A stretch of DNA of 64,000 nucleotides from Parastagonospora avenae f. sp. tritici 18332-5 (Eukaryota > Ascomycota > Dothideomycetes > Pleosporales > Phaeosphaeriaceae), in NCBI GenBank assembly GCA_022559985.1, contig JAFJTR010000041.1, positions 186,001 through 250,000 on the forward strand, given 5' to 3'. The position numbers were made by a program, and so were the translations under genes. Below the pieces are notes generated by a model. That model was not told the DNA's origin. It worked only from the letters and a program-made list of their open reading frames with translations, and did no database searches. Position 1 is the stretch's first letter. Each line of letters opens with the position of its first letter. Of this stretch, positions 32,137 through 43,252 are shown in pieces.

Positions 32137-34690
32137 CTAGCACAACACAAAGTCAGTGTCAGCATGTGCCTCATACATAGCTTCTCCGTCCATCTTGCCG
32201 TATATATAGGCCTCGCCGATGAACTTATACAGTTGTGGTAATGAAGAATCGCTTTGAGATGGACGAAGAATAACCGGTACGCTACAACCGAAGAGTATCG
32301 CTATGACATCTTTAACTTGAGTCCTAGGTGGTCCAAGTCCAACCAAGTTCCCAGATCCTCCAGACGGGCCAGCTGTAGGTGTGTCTGGCAGCACAGGGGT
32401 GGGCGTTCCTTGGAGAATAACCCTATTCCAGGTCACTGCCCGGACACGCTCCATGTAGTCTTGTACAATGGTCCGCTTGGGTCCTGGGCCACTAGATCCG
32501 AGTAGTTTCTCTGTATTAATGTGTCCGTTGGGCGTCTCGTTTCGCAGGCAATATAGACAGGCTCTGGAATAATAGGTTGGGACGGCTGTTCCGTTAGGCC
32601 CGCGACCGCCTACAAGAGTACGACAGAGTTGGTCAGGAGCTGGGAGATTATCTTGCGAACGATAAGCGTAAGTCCAACCGAGCTTCTCTAGGCCCCCTTC
32701 TGGGATGACTCCGTCAGGTATTGGGTCAGATCTCCAATCGACAACGCCGATGCGGTACCCACGGACTGTCAACGACATGCCCAGAACAGACGTAGATGCG
32801 GGGACCGGCAATTTGCTCGTTGAATCGCCCACAGGAGAAGGGTCAGTGATATATTCTCCAAACTTTACTTCAGCCGTCTTCACTTTTGCCGTGGTTCGAT
32901 CTCCAGAAGCGGAGTACGCCCCTTCTCCAGGAAGACCAACAAAGCTATCACCTGCTTTGCGCCCTCTGAAGACGGCCTCGCCAGCTCCAAAAGAACCATC
33001 TTCAGCCGTGAGGATCCAGGACGGCAGGTTCACTAGTCTTGGAGCAGCTGTTGGTCCTTCGTCCCACTGGTATGTCTTCTCGCGTAGAGCCCAATGGCGA
33101 CATATTATGTCTAGAGAGCCTGATTGTTCAATGACCCACCGAACAAAGTCTCGATAGACTTCAAACAGATCTTGCGTATAATCTGGTGCCGGTGGTAATT
33201 TGATCGCTTTTGTGGAGCTCGATGGGTTCAGTTCTCTAGAGATATTCCGCAAACAATTTATGGTATCACGAGGATCTGAAGTACTGAAGCTAGCCAGCCG
33301 TGAAACCAATTTCTCTAGGCCCATTGTAGCTTCGGGTTCTCCATCCGGATTACTCCGAAAAAGGTCGCTCGTCATTTCAACAAGTAGTTTGGCTCCAAGT
33401 GGGTCCAGGTCAGATATGGAAGTGCTGATAAGCTTCGAATCCTGAAGTCTAGGCTGGAGCGATTTGAAATAGCGGTCAAATATTCCAATCGCGTCCCTAA
33501 AGTCATCCCAGTGAATTTCTGATTGTCCACAGAGAACAGTAGCTTCTTGAGCTAAAGCCAATTCTTGAATGACCCATCGACGTGAGAACCAGCTCCATTT
33601 GAGCAGTTGAAACAGACTCGCCCACTTATGAAGATTTTCATCTCTGTTGAGAAGCTGGTCAAGGTTCTCCAGTTGGATTACGTCCTTGATGAATGCCATC
33701 GCTTTACTAGAATGGAACTCCGGGTCGTCGGTACCTAACCAGATACAGACCATGTGTGCCTTGCGATAGATCTCATTCATTTTCTGCACCTGTTCAGATT
33801 TTTCCATGTCGTTCTGTTGGTCTATGCAAAGCGCGTCTACCCACAGCCCTACGGGTGTGTTGGGCTTCCTTAGACGTTTCAATGCACTGTGCAAGTTCGG
33901 GCGCACGTAGAGTCGAGACATACGCCTTCCTTCCTGGGCCATCTTGGCAAGAACGAGGTCATCCAAGCTCTTGATAGGATTCGCGCTCCAATCCTCTTGT
34001 ATGATGATGCTGTGCCTTGTCTCACCCTCGCCCCAGTGATACGAAAGAGCTTCGTATGGGAAAGGATCATCGCCTAAGTTGCTATCATTGACAACCTGTA
34101 ACACGGCATTGATCTCGTCGTCTCCCTCTCCGGCCTTCATGATCAATAAACGGACCTGATCGCGTCGGATTTGGGAGTACTTGTATGCGTCTCTGAGTTT
34201 CTTGACAGCTGTCTGCCACTGGCCTGGAAGGGGCCTTTCACTTCCGGTAGGGTTACGTATGTGTTTCTCATTATCCCTTACTTTGCTCCTTACGGTCCTT
34301 GTAAGCCGCTCGAGTCTCGGGGGCCCGGCTTGTGGAATTTCTTGCGAAGGAGTGATGGCCAAAGCCACAGCGTTGACCAATCCCATAGTTCCTGGTACAT
34401 TCCTCGAGGGGTCTCCGGGTCTATTGTAGCTTCCACCACCCGAAGCAGTACTGCACATATTTCCCATTGACCGCGATCTAGCGGATTGCGACTGTCACAC
34501 ACGCTCTATCAGCATAGATCCCATGAAAACTGGGCATAGATCTACGAACCTCATCTGTGGCATCGTCGCGATATTCCGCGCCTGCGACAGAGTCACCGTG
34601 ACCATTTCCAGTGACGGTTTCTGTTCTAGCAACCTTGGACGGTTCGTGCGATATCTGGTCTGCTGCAGGTCGCTTCCTGGGTGGTGTCAT
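32137..34690 (-). CDS. HET-domain protein 3
   Basis: Two exons, 34690-34550 and 34491-32137, give 831 aa. The 58-nt intron (GTTCGT...TGACAG) joins a basic leader (MTPPRKRPAADQ) to SQSARSRSMGNMC in frame. HET motifs: YEALSYHWGEGE (about 193-204), LWVDALCIDQQ (about 263-273), MNEIYRKAHMVCIWLG and RRWVIQELALAQ. The long C-terminal part holds no known domain. The leader resembles a nuclear localisation signal, but that is a guess. Intact, in contrast to its downstream neighbour, and in the same orientation. The broken HET gene and this one could be an ancient duplication, though their HET domains are well diverged by eye. Confidence 0.88.
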
Positions 34691-35250
34691 GATGAGTAGG
34701 ATATTGCTATTGCTCACTCAGAGACGCGACCAGAGCGCGGCCTTCTTTATGCGTATTCGGGCCAGGATGCCGATACAAGGTACGGTATGGCCTTTGGGGG
34801 CCATTCATCCCGTGCCGTCTTTCAAGGCGAAGACCAAGATAGTAGTTGTCCTTTCGGTTGTAGCCGAGCGAGCTGAGTGGGGTCCAGATTTGCAAACGCA
34901 TGGTCTAACCACGTACATATGCACTTCCTCTGTCCGGCTCCTGTAAAAGTGCGACGAATGCGACGATCTCGTTCACCCCTGCCGCCACTGGTCAACGCAT
35001 CGTGTGTAATCAATCATCCTAAACATCGTGATCGATGTGTCGCGAAGTGTCCTTTTTGGAGCAATCATACGGCAATGCGCAGAAGATCTTCCAGAAGTGG
35101 TATGTAAGCCCGGCATGTGCTCTTTGTAAAATGTTGGCGGCCAAAGCGATCCTAGTCAAGGTGTGCTCGAGGACAAGCACCGCATGCTTGCGTCGAGCTA
35201 AGACAGCCACAATATCGTGGAATACCACCACCCTGATGTGGCTCTAAAGA
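34691..35250. other. intergenic, nothing recognised
   Basis: Short overlapping frames only. It includes the promoter of HET gene 3. Confidence 0.35.
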
Positions 35251-35520
35251 CTATGCCTCATCTTGAAGCTCTATTGGCCATGCGAGTTCTGGTAATCTTG
35301 TGGCGGGATGGATTGCAGCACCCATGTGACGTTGGAATATCCCAGCCATGACAGCCAGACGATCACGCAGGGACATCAAAGAAGTTGCGTAGGCAGAGCG
35401 ACTGCCTGCAGCACCACAGACATCAGCATAAATGAATTGCAATCGTGGGAGACCGAGATGTTCGGAGGTTGTAGAATCAGAGATGGCGAGGATGTAGGGG
35501 TTGACACGGAGGTCCTCCAT
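35251..35520 (-). CDS. small ORF of unknown function
   Basis: ATG 35520 opens 89 codons with a plausible composition (RLQFIYADVCGAAGSRS...). The opposite strand is also open nearby (35501-35761), so one may be the shadow of the other, or both parts of an old gene. No family recognised. Confidence 0.22.
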   Translation of the reverse strand: MEDLRVNPYILAISDSTTSEHLGLPRLQFIYADVCGAAGSRSAYATSLMSLRDRLAVMAGIFQRHMGAAIHPATRLPELAWPIELQDEA

Positions 35521-36227
35521 CTTCAGCCTTCCAACATGCGACGTGATCGTCGCTTGGGGCGGCAGAGGCCCGCCCCTACCTCCCGAAGTCGTTCTCGCCC
35601 CCACCTACCCTTCCCTGTTCCTGCACCTCGACCTAGAATTTCATGCACTGCGCAGAACTCGACTCGCCGTGCCGCCCCATCTGGCCATTTGGGAACAATT
35701 GGTTGTTGACGAAAGGATACGGTGGGAAGTGCCGCGAATCGCGCCTGCCCTTAGACACTGATCCCTGACAGCCTAACAACTACGGCTAAGGCTGTACAAC
35801 TTTGGAGATTTCAGCCCCTGATGGTCTGCGGATGGTATATCAGCTCTACTCAGACTCCAATATGACATAAGAGCTTGCAAGGTGCGCGCGCGAACTGTGG
35901 GCGCGCCTTATGACAGACCCCTTTGGCGCTCGACATGAGCCTGGTCGCAGCCTTCTTGGTGGGAGCCTCGAACATTTACATCCAGTTTGTTGACCGCGAA
36001 GTGGCGGAGCACGCAACCTGAACCCCGCGTCTTTCTCATGTGCTTTTCTCTGCCTGGGCTTCGACTCAGCCTCTGGTGATGACAGGCACGACCTGATAGG
36101 TCTGCCTTGCGACCGCAGACATGCTGAACATGTGCGCAAATCATGCACGACTCCGCCACGTCAGTTTACTACTCAAAAGAGAACTTTTGCAGCCCCCAGC
36201 AGCGAGATTACCACTTCCTATTCCATC
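35521..36227. other. intergenic upstream of the NACHT gene
   Basis: A plus-strand frame (35501-35761) overlaps its left end. Nothing else is supported. Confidence 0.35.
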
Positions 36228-39051
36228 ATGGACCCTCTCAGCATCACTGCAAATATTATAACAGTCTTGCATGTCGCCAACTCGATTATCTCAGTGTGTT
36301 ACGAGGTACGGTCAGCAGTCAAACAGAGCCCTTGGTCTCTTACGCGAACCATCGATGAGCTCAGAGACCTTCGCAACGTACTAGAAAGTCTCGAAACTGC
36401 CTACAATGCACTCGACCGCTCTAAGAGTGTCGATGAGACCAGGATTCGCTCATTTCAATTACTCTGTGATTCCGAGGCGAGTCCGCTAGCGCGGTGCTTG
36501 CAGGAGCTCTCAATGCTCGAGAGAAAGATCACAAAGAATGAGAGAGGGGCACCGAAGCTGTTTTCCAAAGTACAAGCGATCACACAGGTCATTGGTTGGC
36601 AGTTGAAAGAGAATGATGCAAGACTGTCGTTGGAGCGGATTGAGCGATGCAAGAATACGATCATCCTTGCCCTCACCGCTGATGAGACGTAGGCTTTGTT
36701 CTCATGTGTAATACGTACATTTTTAAGCTAACAATACTTGCAGCGCACTTCTTATTGACATCAAGGCCATGACTACAAGTCTGAGTGAAAGTACAGCCTT
36801 GATGAACGATAATGTTTCGCGAATACTCGTACGGATACAAAGTTCCGAGATGGGTATGTCGCTCTTGACTCACTTTTTATATACACTGATGGATGTAGAT
36901 GATAAGTCACGAGCGATTACGCGTTGGCTCGCGCCGATCAACCCATGGGAGAGCCACAACGCAGCCATTGCAGCCCGTAAGCCTGACACAGGTGGCTGGT
37001 TGATAGAATCAAAGGCTTTCCAAAACTGGTCAAACTCAAAGGGTGGCGGTCTATGGCTGAGCGGATTCCGTAGGTCATGGTATCTTATTATACTGACGAC
37101 CTCTGCTAATACCACTTCAGCTGGTTCTGGCAAGACCATCTTGTTGTGAGTAGAGAATATCATGGCTACTACATGTCCGCTGATTTCAACATAGCGCAAA
37201 CGTGATCCTATCGTTGCAAGATCAAATAATGAGCTCGCCGCAACGTACAGTCGCAGCGTTCTTCTACTGCGACTTCCGACAGCGCGAGTCACAAGACCCA
37301 ATCAACATTCTAGGCTCATTGGTAGCTCAAATCTGTTACCAGTCAGAGTCCCATCCTGGTGAGCTGGAATTGGCTTTCCAGCACAGTCTCCATTCTGGTA
37401 AACGACCAAGTATCGCAATACTGAGAGATGCACTCTGTGCTTTATCAGCATCAGCGAAAATCGTTCTCTTGGTAGATGCAATCGACGAATGTAGTGAGCG
37501 ACAGGAGTTGCTGGATACCTTCAATGCCCTATTAAACATATCAGCGGACATTAGCATTTTGCTCACCAGCCGGCACGAGCTCGACATCCAGGACGCTCTG
37601 GTGCCATTTGAGCATGTCAGTGTTGAGGATTGGATCAAAGAGATTGATGAAGACATTGAAACATACATCAATCTTAGGTTGGAAAGCGACTTGCGATTGT
37701 CGCGCCTCAAGCCGTCAATCAAGGATGAGGTCAGAGAGAGCCTGCACGGAAAGTCACATGGCATGTAAGTGATACACAGACCAATCTTGGGATGCGCAAT
37801 TAATGTATCAGGTTTCGCCTCGTCCAGTGCAGTCTAGACGGTGTATCAGCGCTTCGAACTGTCCGTGATATTCGCACAGCGCTCCAACATATTCCGCACG
37901 AACTCGGGCAAACATATGAAAACATCCTGGTTCGTGTATCCACGGCTGATGCAGCTATCGTACGCAAGATATTGCTCTGGCTATGCTTCACCATGCTGCC
38001 GATAACCTTGGAGGAGCTGCACTCGGCCATTGCAATCGAACATGGCCTGGATGAGTTAGACGAGGATTCGTGTCTTAGTAGCGCTCAAGAGATCATTGCA
38101 GTCTGCGGATGCCTGATAACAGTGTCGACTAATGGTCCTGGCCACGTCCGCCTCGCTCACATGTCTGTGAAAGATTACCTGCTCTCAGAGGGCATTCGCA
38201 ACGGGCCCGCATCGCCCTTTGCGCTCGGCCAATTATCTGGCAACTGTGAGCTCGCTCTGGATTGCTTCACGTACCTGTCTTACAGCAGCTTCCGGTCCGG
38301 GCCGTCTTTGACAGAGGAAGATTTCGCGCTGCGTTTGAAGAACTACCCATTCCTCCGTCACGCAGCCACAGCATGGACGTATTATCTTCGCGCGACTGAA
38401 GTACCTGGCGAATCCTCGATACAACTAGACGACAAGATTCTGGGCTTCTTCTCGCCCGAGACTAGCGGGGTTTTCATGTCCTGGGTACAAGTGCTAAACG
38501 CGGGTTCTTCTTCAGGTGGCAGTAGCTGGACCTCGTACCCAAAGCATGCTACCACACTGTACTACGCCGCATCATTCGGACTGCTCGATGTGACTCAGCA
38601 CCTCATTGAAGCGGGCGTTGATCTGAATACGCCAGCCAGTCGCTATGGAGGCACCGCATTACATGGCGCTGTTTGTCGCAATCACATATCGATTGTACGC
38701 GCGCTGTTAGAAGCGGGCGCAAACGCCAGGCAGGGTGACTGGGACAAAGTCACTCCTTTACACACTGCGGCTGTTGAAGGTTATGTTGACTGCGTAAGAT
38801 TGCTACTCCAACATGGCGCAGACAGGAATGCGTTGGATAAAGCTGGTGAGAAGCCGATCGATTGGGCTATGAACGGCGAGCAGAAGGAGTGTCAGGTGAT
38901 TCTGGAGACGAAACCGGGGATGCTAGAGGCGGATGTGGTAGGTCTGTGGTCGGGCGATCTCAACGTTCCTGGAAAGATCGCTGCAAATGCGGTTGATGTG
39001 AAGGTGTGGGCTGGATGGGGCGGGAAGTACATTCCCGAGTGGTCGAAGTAA
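36228..39051 (+). CDS. STAND protein: fungal N-terminal domain, NACHT, ankyrin repeats (NLR-like)
   Basis: Six exons, 36228-36688, 36744-36853, 36899-37069, 37121-37145, 37195-37764 and 37812-39051, give 858 aa. The N-terminus (MDPLSITANIITVLHVANSI) matches the helical domain that starts many fungal STAND proteins (Helo-like/PF17111 type). NACHT: Walker A GFPGSGKT (246-253, split over three exons, one of 25 nt), Walker B LLVDAIDE (347-354), then TSRHELDI. A helical segment (LPITLEELHSAIAIE, HMSVKDYLLS) follows as in related proteins. Three ankyrin repeats lie at about 692-800, then a unique tail. Such proteins are candidate innate immune or incompatibility sensors, with ankyrins as the ligand part. 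Only a few ankyrins remain and they are not highly alike, so this is not a fast-evolving tandem array. Confidence 0.9.
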
Positions 39052-39146
39052 GGTATTCTAGTTATGGCTGCAGAGGACGACCTCCCTATCTTCACCTCCC
39101 ACCCCTCAGCGCCATTTTTCTAGTCTCAATCCCTTCAACTACAGCA

Positions 39147-40115
39147 CTACTTCTCCCCCTCAGGTACACCCATCCCATGCATCCCCCGATACCCACTCCT
39201 CACACTCTCCCTCCACTCGCCCAGTACCTCCCTCCTAACCCCCTCCGCAATCTCCCAAACCTCCACCCGAATCGGCCTACACGTCCCCTTCATCCCCTCC
39301 CCATCCTCTTTCTCCCCTTCTCCCACCTCACTCTCCTGCGCCTGCGTCCACCCCCACCTCGACAAATCACCCCCGGGACACGTACTCAGCGCACACAACA
39401 AGTCCGTCTCCGCGAACCAGTCCACATAACTCTCGCTCGTCGCGGGGCTCGCCTCCATGAAATATCTGCCCTGACCATCCAGCCCGGTGGTCTGGAAGAC
39501 ATTCAACACGTCGTGGACGTCGAATTCTGTTAATCCGAAGGGCAGCACGGCGCGCACGAGATTCGAATGGCAGTGGAAGTCATACTCGGCGTCGGTGAGC
39601 ATGTGGCTAACATACGGATCGCACCGCGTGCCCAGGAGGTCGTGAGTGCGTCCGCGCCATTGCGTCAACTGCCCGCGTTCATCGCGCGCGTGTGCGCGGC
39701 CATTGGGATTTGAATCAGGTGTTGGGGCGGAAGATAGTAAACACCCATCCTTCAGCATCCCACACAGCGGCCGCATGAACGGGAGATTGCTCCACAGGCG
39801 ATACCCCTCGGTGACATGGCTGCCCTGCAACTGTCTGGTCCGCGCGGCCCAAAACCTTTCTCTTGGATCATGTTGGGACCAGATATTCAAGTCGCCGACT
39901 TGCGGGCCTTCAGGCGTGGAGAGGCGGAATATCTGGCCGGCGGATATTTTCCAGGCTTTCCCGCTGCGCGGGGGGATGAGGAAGTCTTGTTTCTTGATTA
40001 AATCCTTCTCCGTTAAGGCTCTGAGACGGTGGTATAGTTCTCTTGGTGGGTGCAGCGGGGAGGAGGCGTGTGTGGGGAAATATGCTGGGGCTGGGGGGAT
40101 GGAGGATGATGCCAT
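39147..40115 (-). CDS. DUF1989 (urea carboxylase-associated) protein
   Basis: A single exon of 322 aa. Family marks: IPPRSGKAWKISAGQIFRL, VGDLNIW, GRTHDLLGTRCDPY, CHSNLVRA, DVHDVLNVFQ, SPATSESYVDW and LCALSTCPGGDLSRW. The Cys/His/Asp pattern suggests a metal site. In bacteria two DUF1989 proteins (CgdA/CgdB) form carboxyguanidine deiminase and work with a urea-carboxylase-like guanidine carboxylase. Fungal members are single genes of unknown role. A carboxylase of the right type lies 15 kb away (lamA-like), but not adjacent, so a link is only suggestive. An acidic insert (about 285-300) is specific to this copy. Convergent with the NACHT gene, 95 nt apart. Confidence 0.85.
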   Translation of the reverse strand: MASSSIPPAPAYFPTHASSPLHPPRELYHRLRALTEKDLIKKQDFLIPPRSGKAWKISAGQIFRLSTPEGPQVGDLNIWSQHDPRERFWAARTRQLQGSHVTEGYRLWSNLPFMRPLCGMLKDGCLLSSAPTPDSNPNGRAHARDERGQLTQWRGRTHDLLGTRCDPYVSHMLTDAEYDFHCHSNLVRAVLPFGLTEFDVHDVLNVFQTTGLDGQGRYFMEASPATSESYVDWFAETDLLCALSTCPGGDLSRWGWTQAQESEVGEGEKEDGEGMKGTCRPIRVEVWEIAEGVRREVLGEWRESVRSGYRGMHGMGVPEGEK

Positions 40116-40501
40116 GGTGTGAAGATTGGGGTGTGGGCTAATGTGGTGATCTGACTTGGAGATGGGTATAGTTGGGGTTGAGGTTGAGGCTGAGGATGGT
40201 ATGTTTGAGCCGCGAATAAGCGAGTGTATGAATTCCGGTATCGGACGTCTTGATGCAGTGTCGAGTATCGCTGACTGTAGGGCATGCTACTACTGGCTTC
40301 TGATAAACGTGGGTATGACAAACTGATGCCATTTTGCTCCTCAAAGCATGGAAGGAGGATGTATCGACTGCATGATGTGGAAGCCGAGAAATACATGCAA
40401 CAATAAACCACATAACACAAGAATCCATTCGCCTCTCATGTAGAATGTCTTCAATGTTAATCTCGATGTATGCTTTTCTTTACTCCTATGTTCCATCCCC
40501 C
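40116..40501. other. intergenic, promoter of the DUF1989 gene
   Basis: It holds a simple-sequence stretch (about 40170-40195, GGGTTGAGGTTGAGGCTGAGG) and no gene. Confidence 0.4.
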
Positions 40502-42502
40502 CTAAACACCCGCACTCTTAACCTCCGCTCCCTCTCCATTAACCTGCTTCTCCAACTTATCGACAACACTCTCTTTCCTCGGCGGACTATCCTCCGGACT
40601 CGGAATCTCCAGGGTATTCGACCTCTTAGGCCTGAACGGAATCGGCGTCGTAGGTCTCGAGGAGAGGAACTATATCCATGATCAGCGAAGACTTGTTGTA
40701 GGATTCTAAAAAATGTCTCACCGAACTCGCCGCACTCAACAGCGCAATCAAACTCGCCTGCACAACATCCTGATGAATGCCCACGCCCCACACCTTGACG
40801 CTGCTCTGTGCCGCCGTGCAGCCAATGTACGTCGCGGCTTTGGCGTCTTTGCTTGTGCCAATGGTGTGCTCGTTGTAATCGACGACATCCAACTCAATGC
40901 CCAGACCCCTCAGCGCATCGACTAGAGAACTCAGCGCGCCGTTGCCGGTACCCTGAAGCTGGTGCTCCACATGGTCAATCTCAATCACGCCCTTGAAAAT
41001 CCGGCGCAGGTTTCGCGAAGACTGCGTTTTGCCCTCCTGCGGCGGCGCAGGCGATTTTGAGCGGTCTGCTGTAATTTCGTAGTCGACCAGCTGAAAGCGG
41101 GGATTACGCTTGAGATGGTACGCCTCTTCAAACAGTGCCACAATTTCCGAGGGACGCAGTTCGCGGCCCAGCATATCCGTTTCCTTCTGGACGACTTTGG
41201 AAAACGCGATTTGCAGGCCTCGCGGCAGGTCGAGCTCGAGCTGGCGCTGGATGATCCATGCGACGCCGCCTTTGCCGGACTGGCTGTTGACGCGGATGAT
41301 GGCTTCGTAGGTGCGCCCGATGTCCTGGGGGTCGAGGGGGAGGTAGGGGATTTGCCATCTTGACTCGTTGGTTGCGCCTTCCTTCTTGCGCTTCTGGAAG
41401 CCCTTTTTGATGGCATCTTGATGTGAGCCGCTGAAGGCGCAGACGACGAGCTGGCCTCCGTATGGGGCGCGGGGGTGAATGGGGATCTTATTGCACGTCT
41501 CGACCATGTCGATGATGGACTTGAGATCGGAGAAGTCGATGCCCGGGTGTACGCCTTGGGTGTAGAGATTGAGTCCTAGAGTCACGAGATCCACGTTTCC
41601 AGTACGCTCGCCGTTGCCAAACAGCGTGCCTTCTACGCGATCTGCGCCAGCCATTTGTGCCAACTCTGCTGCTGCGACTGCGCATCCGCGGTCATTGTGC
41701 GGGTGCAGGGACACGCAGATCTTCTCGCGCTCGGTGATATTCTTGCAAAAGTACTCGATCTGGTCTGCGTACACATTCGGAGTCGCCATCTCGACCGTCG
41801 CGGGCAGATTGAAAATGAGGGGCTTCTCAACACTCGGTTCCCACGCCGCCTTGACGGCTTCGCACACCCTGATGACGAACTCCGGTGACGAGTCGGAGAA
41901 GGTCTCTGGCGAGAACTCGTATGCCCATTCGGTGCCTGCCTGTTCAGGGTCGTCCTTCGTTATCGAGCGCGCGTACTTTGTGCACTCGACAGCCAGCGCG
42001 ACCGTCTCTTCATCGTTCATATTGAAGACAATCTGCTGGAAGCACGGGCTCGTCGCAAGGTAGAGATGGAGAATCGCCTTCTTCGCGCCCTTGAGGGAGT
42101 CGACGGTGCGGCGGATGAGCTCTTTGCGACATGGCGAGAGGACCTGCACCCAGACGTCGTCGGGCACGATGCCGGGTGTTTGTATGAGGCGCTGGGTGAA
42201 GTCGAAGTCGGTTTGCGATGCCGAGGGAAACGAAACTTCAATTTCCTTGTAGCCGAGTTTGACGAGCATCTGGAAGTACTCCCATTTTTGCGTGCCGTCC
42301 TGTGCGTCGTGTTGGTGTTGTTGTGTGAGGGAAGTGGGGGTAAACTTACCATAGGATCGACCAGACTCTGGTTGCCATCGCGCAAATCGGTAGACAGCCA
42401 GCGCGGCGGCCTGTCAATGGTTTTGCTGGGCCATGTCCTGTCTGGGAGGTTCAATGGCTGGAACTTCTTGTATTTGGTCGAGGGGTCCTTGAGCATTGGC
42501 AT
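40502..42502 (-). CDS. leuA: 2-isopropylmalate synthase
   Basis: Three exons, 42502-42350, 42299-40722 and 40669-40502, give 632 aa. It condenses 2-ketoisovalerate with acetyl-CoA, the first step of leucine synthesis. Catalytic TIM barrel: LRDGNQSL (40-47) and the zinc site SLHPHND (H250, H252), then GNGERTGNVDL. The C-terminal LeuA dimer/regulatory domain (about 460-575) includes GTGNGALSSLVDALR, the leucine-feedback region. A Pro/Ser-rich tail in exon 3 is found in fungal forms. I start at MPMLKDP because the frame upstream has no ATG; a mitochondrial targeting signal is not obvious. The upstream region holds a CCG-N4-CGG site. Confidence 0.95.
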
Positions 42503-43252
42503 GGTGCAGCTTTTCTTTTTGCGGCGCAATTCCGCTGTGATGTGGTGCGGGGTCTGTTATATGAAATAACAATCCGACGTGGGAAGGAGCCAGCTGAATG
42601 GAGGTACGAGAAGAAAGAAGGGGTATCAAAGTGCGAAGAATCAGCCCAAGCAAAAGTATGAATCACAAGCAATGCAAAAAATCTGGTGCTCGGTATAACT
42701 AGCCAGCCAGCCCCAATGGCATATGACGCGCTGCGGGCACTAAAACTGCGCGCGGGGAAGACTCTTGCATGACCGAAATCGGCATTTTCAGGACCACGAC
42801 GAATCAGCATGGCCGTGATTAATTGTATACGAACACCACCATGAAGGCGTGCGTCGTGAGGTCCGCGGTGCTGCACATATCGTCATGTCTGCACGCTTGA
42901 CCTTGCTTGAGCAGATTCCGCAAGCATCGTGGCAGCACGAATACGAATAGCATTCAGGCAAGAGAACGAGCATTTCAGCCGTACGAGAACGAAACGTACG
43001 ACGGTATGCACACTTACGCCATTGAAGGCGTTACAGTTCCAGACGCCCATGGCCAAGTGTTGCGGCTGACGCATTGCATCTTTTTTTGGACGTGTTAGCT
43101 GAGTGTCGGAAAACAAGTCGTCGAGTTGTGCTACATGTCGTGAAGACCATGAACTACCATTCCCACATATGCAGTCTTGAACGCCATGGTTATACATAGA
43201 ACAGCAAGCTCCGAGCTGATATTCCTGACAAATTGACACGTCCGGCATGTCC
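42503..43252. other. leuA upstream region
   Basis: No gene supported. It contains the candidate Leu3-type site at 42773-42782 and the 3' end region of the neighbouring DENN-type gene. Confidence 0.4.
42773..42782. promoter_or_regulatory. candidate Leu3-type site upstream of leuA
   Basis: CCGAAATCGG is CCG-N4-CGG, the everted half-site layout bound by the Zn2Cys6 regulator Leu3 in yeast (CCGGNNCCGG). It lies about 271 nt upstream of the leuA start. The centre differs from the best yeast sites, so this is a suggestion only. Confidence 0.4.

Noticed and set aside
35308..35761. Two overlapping plus-strand frames
   Set aside because: Both strands are open in this GC-rich stretch, and no frame shows a recognisable domain or splice structure.
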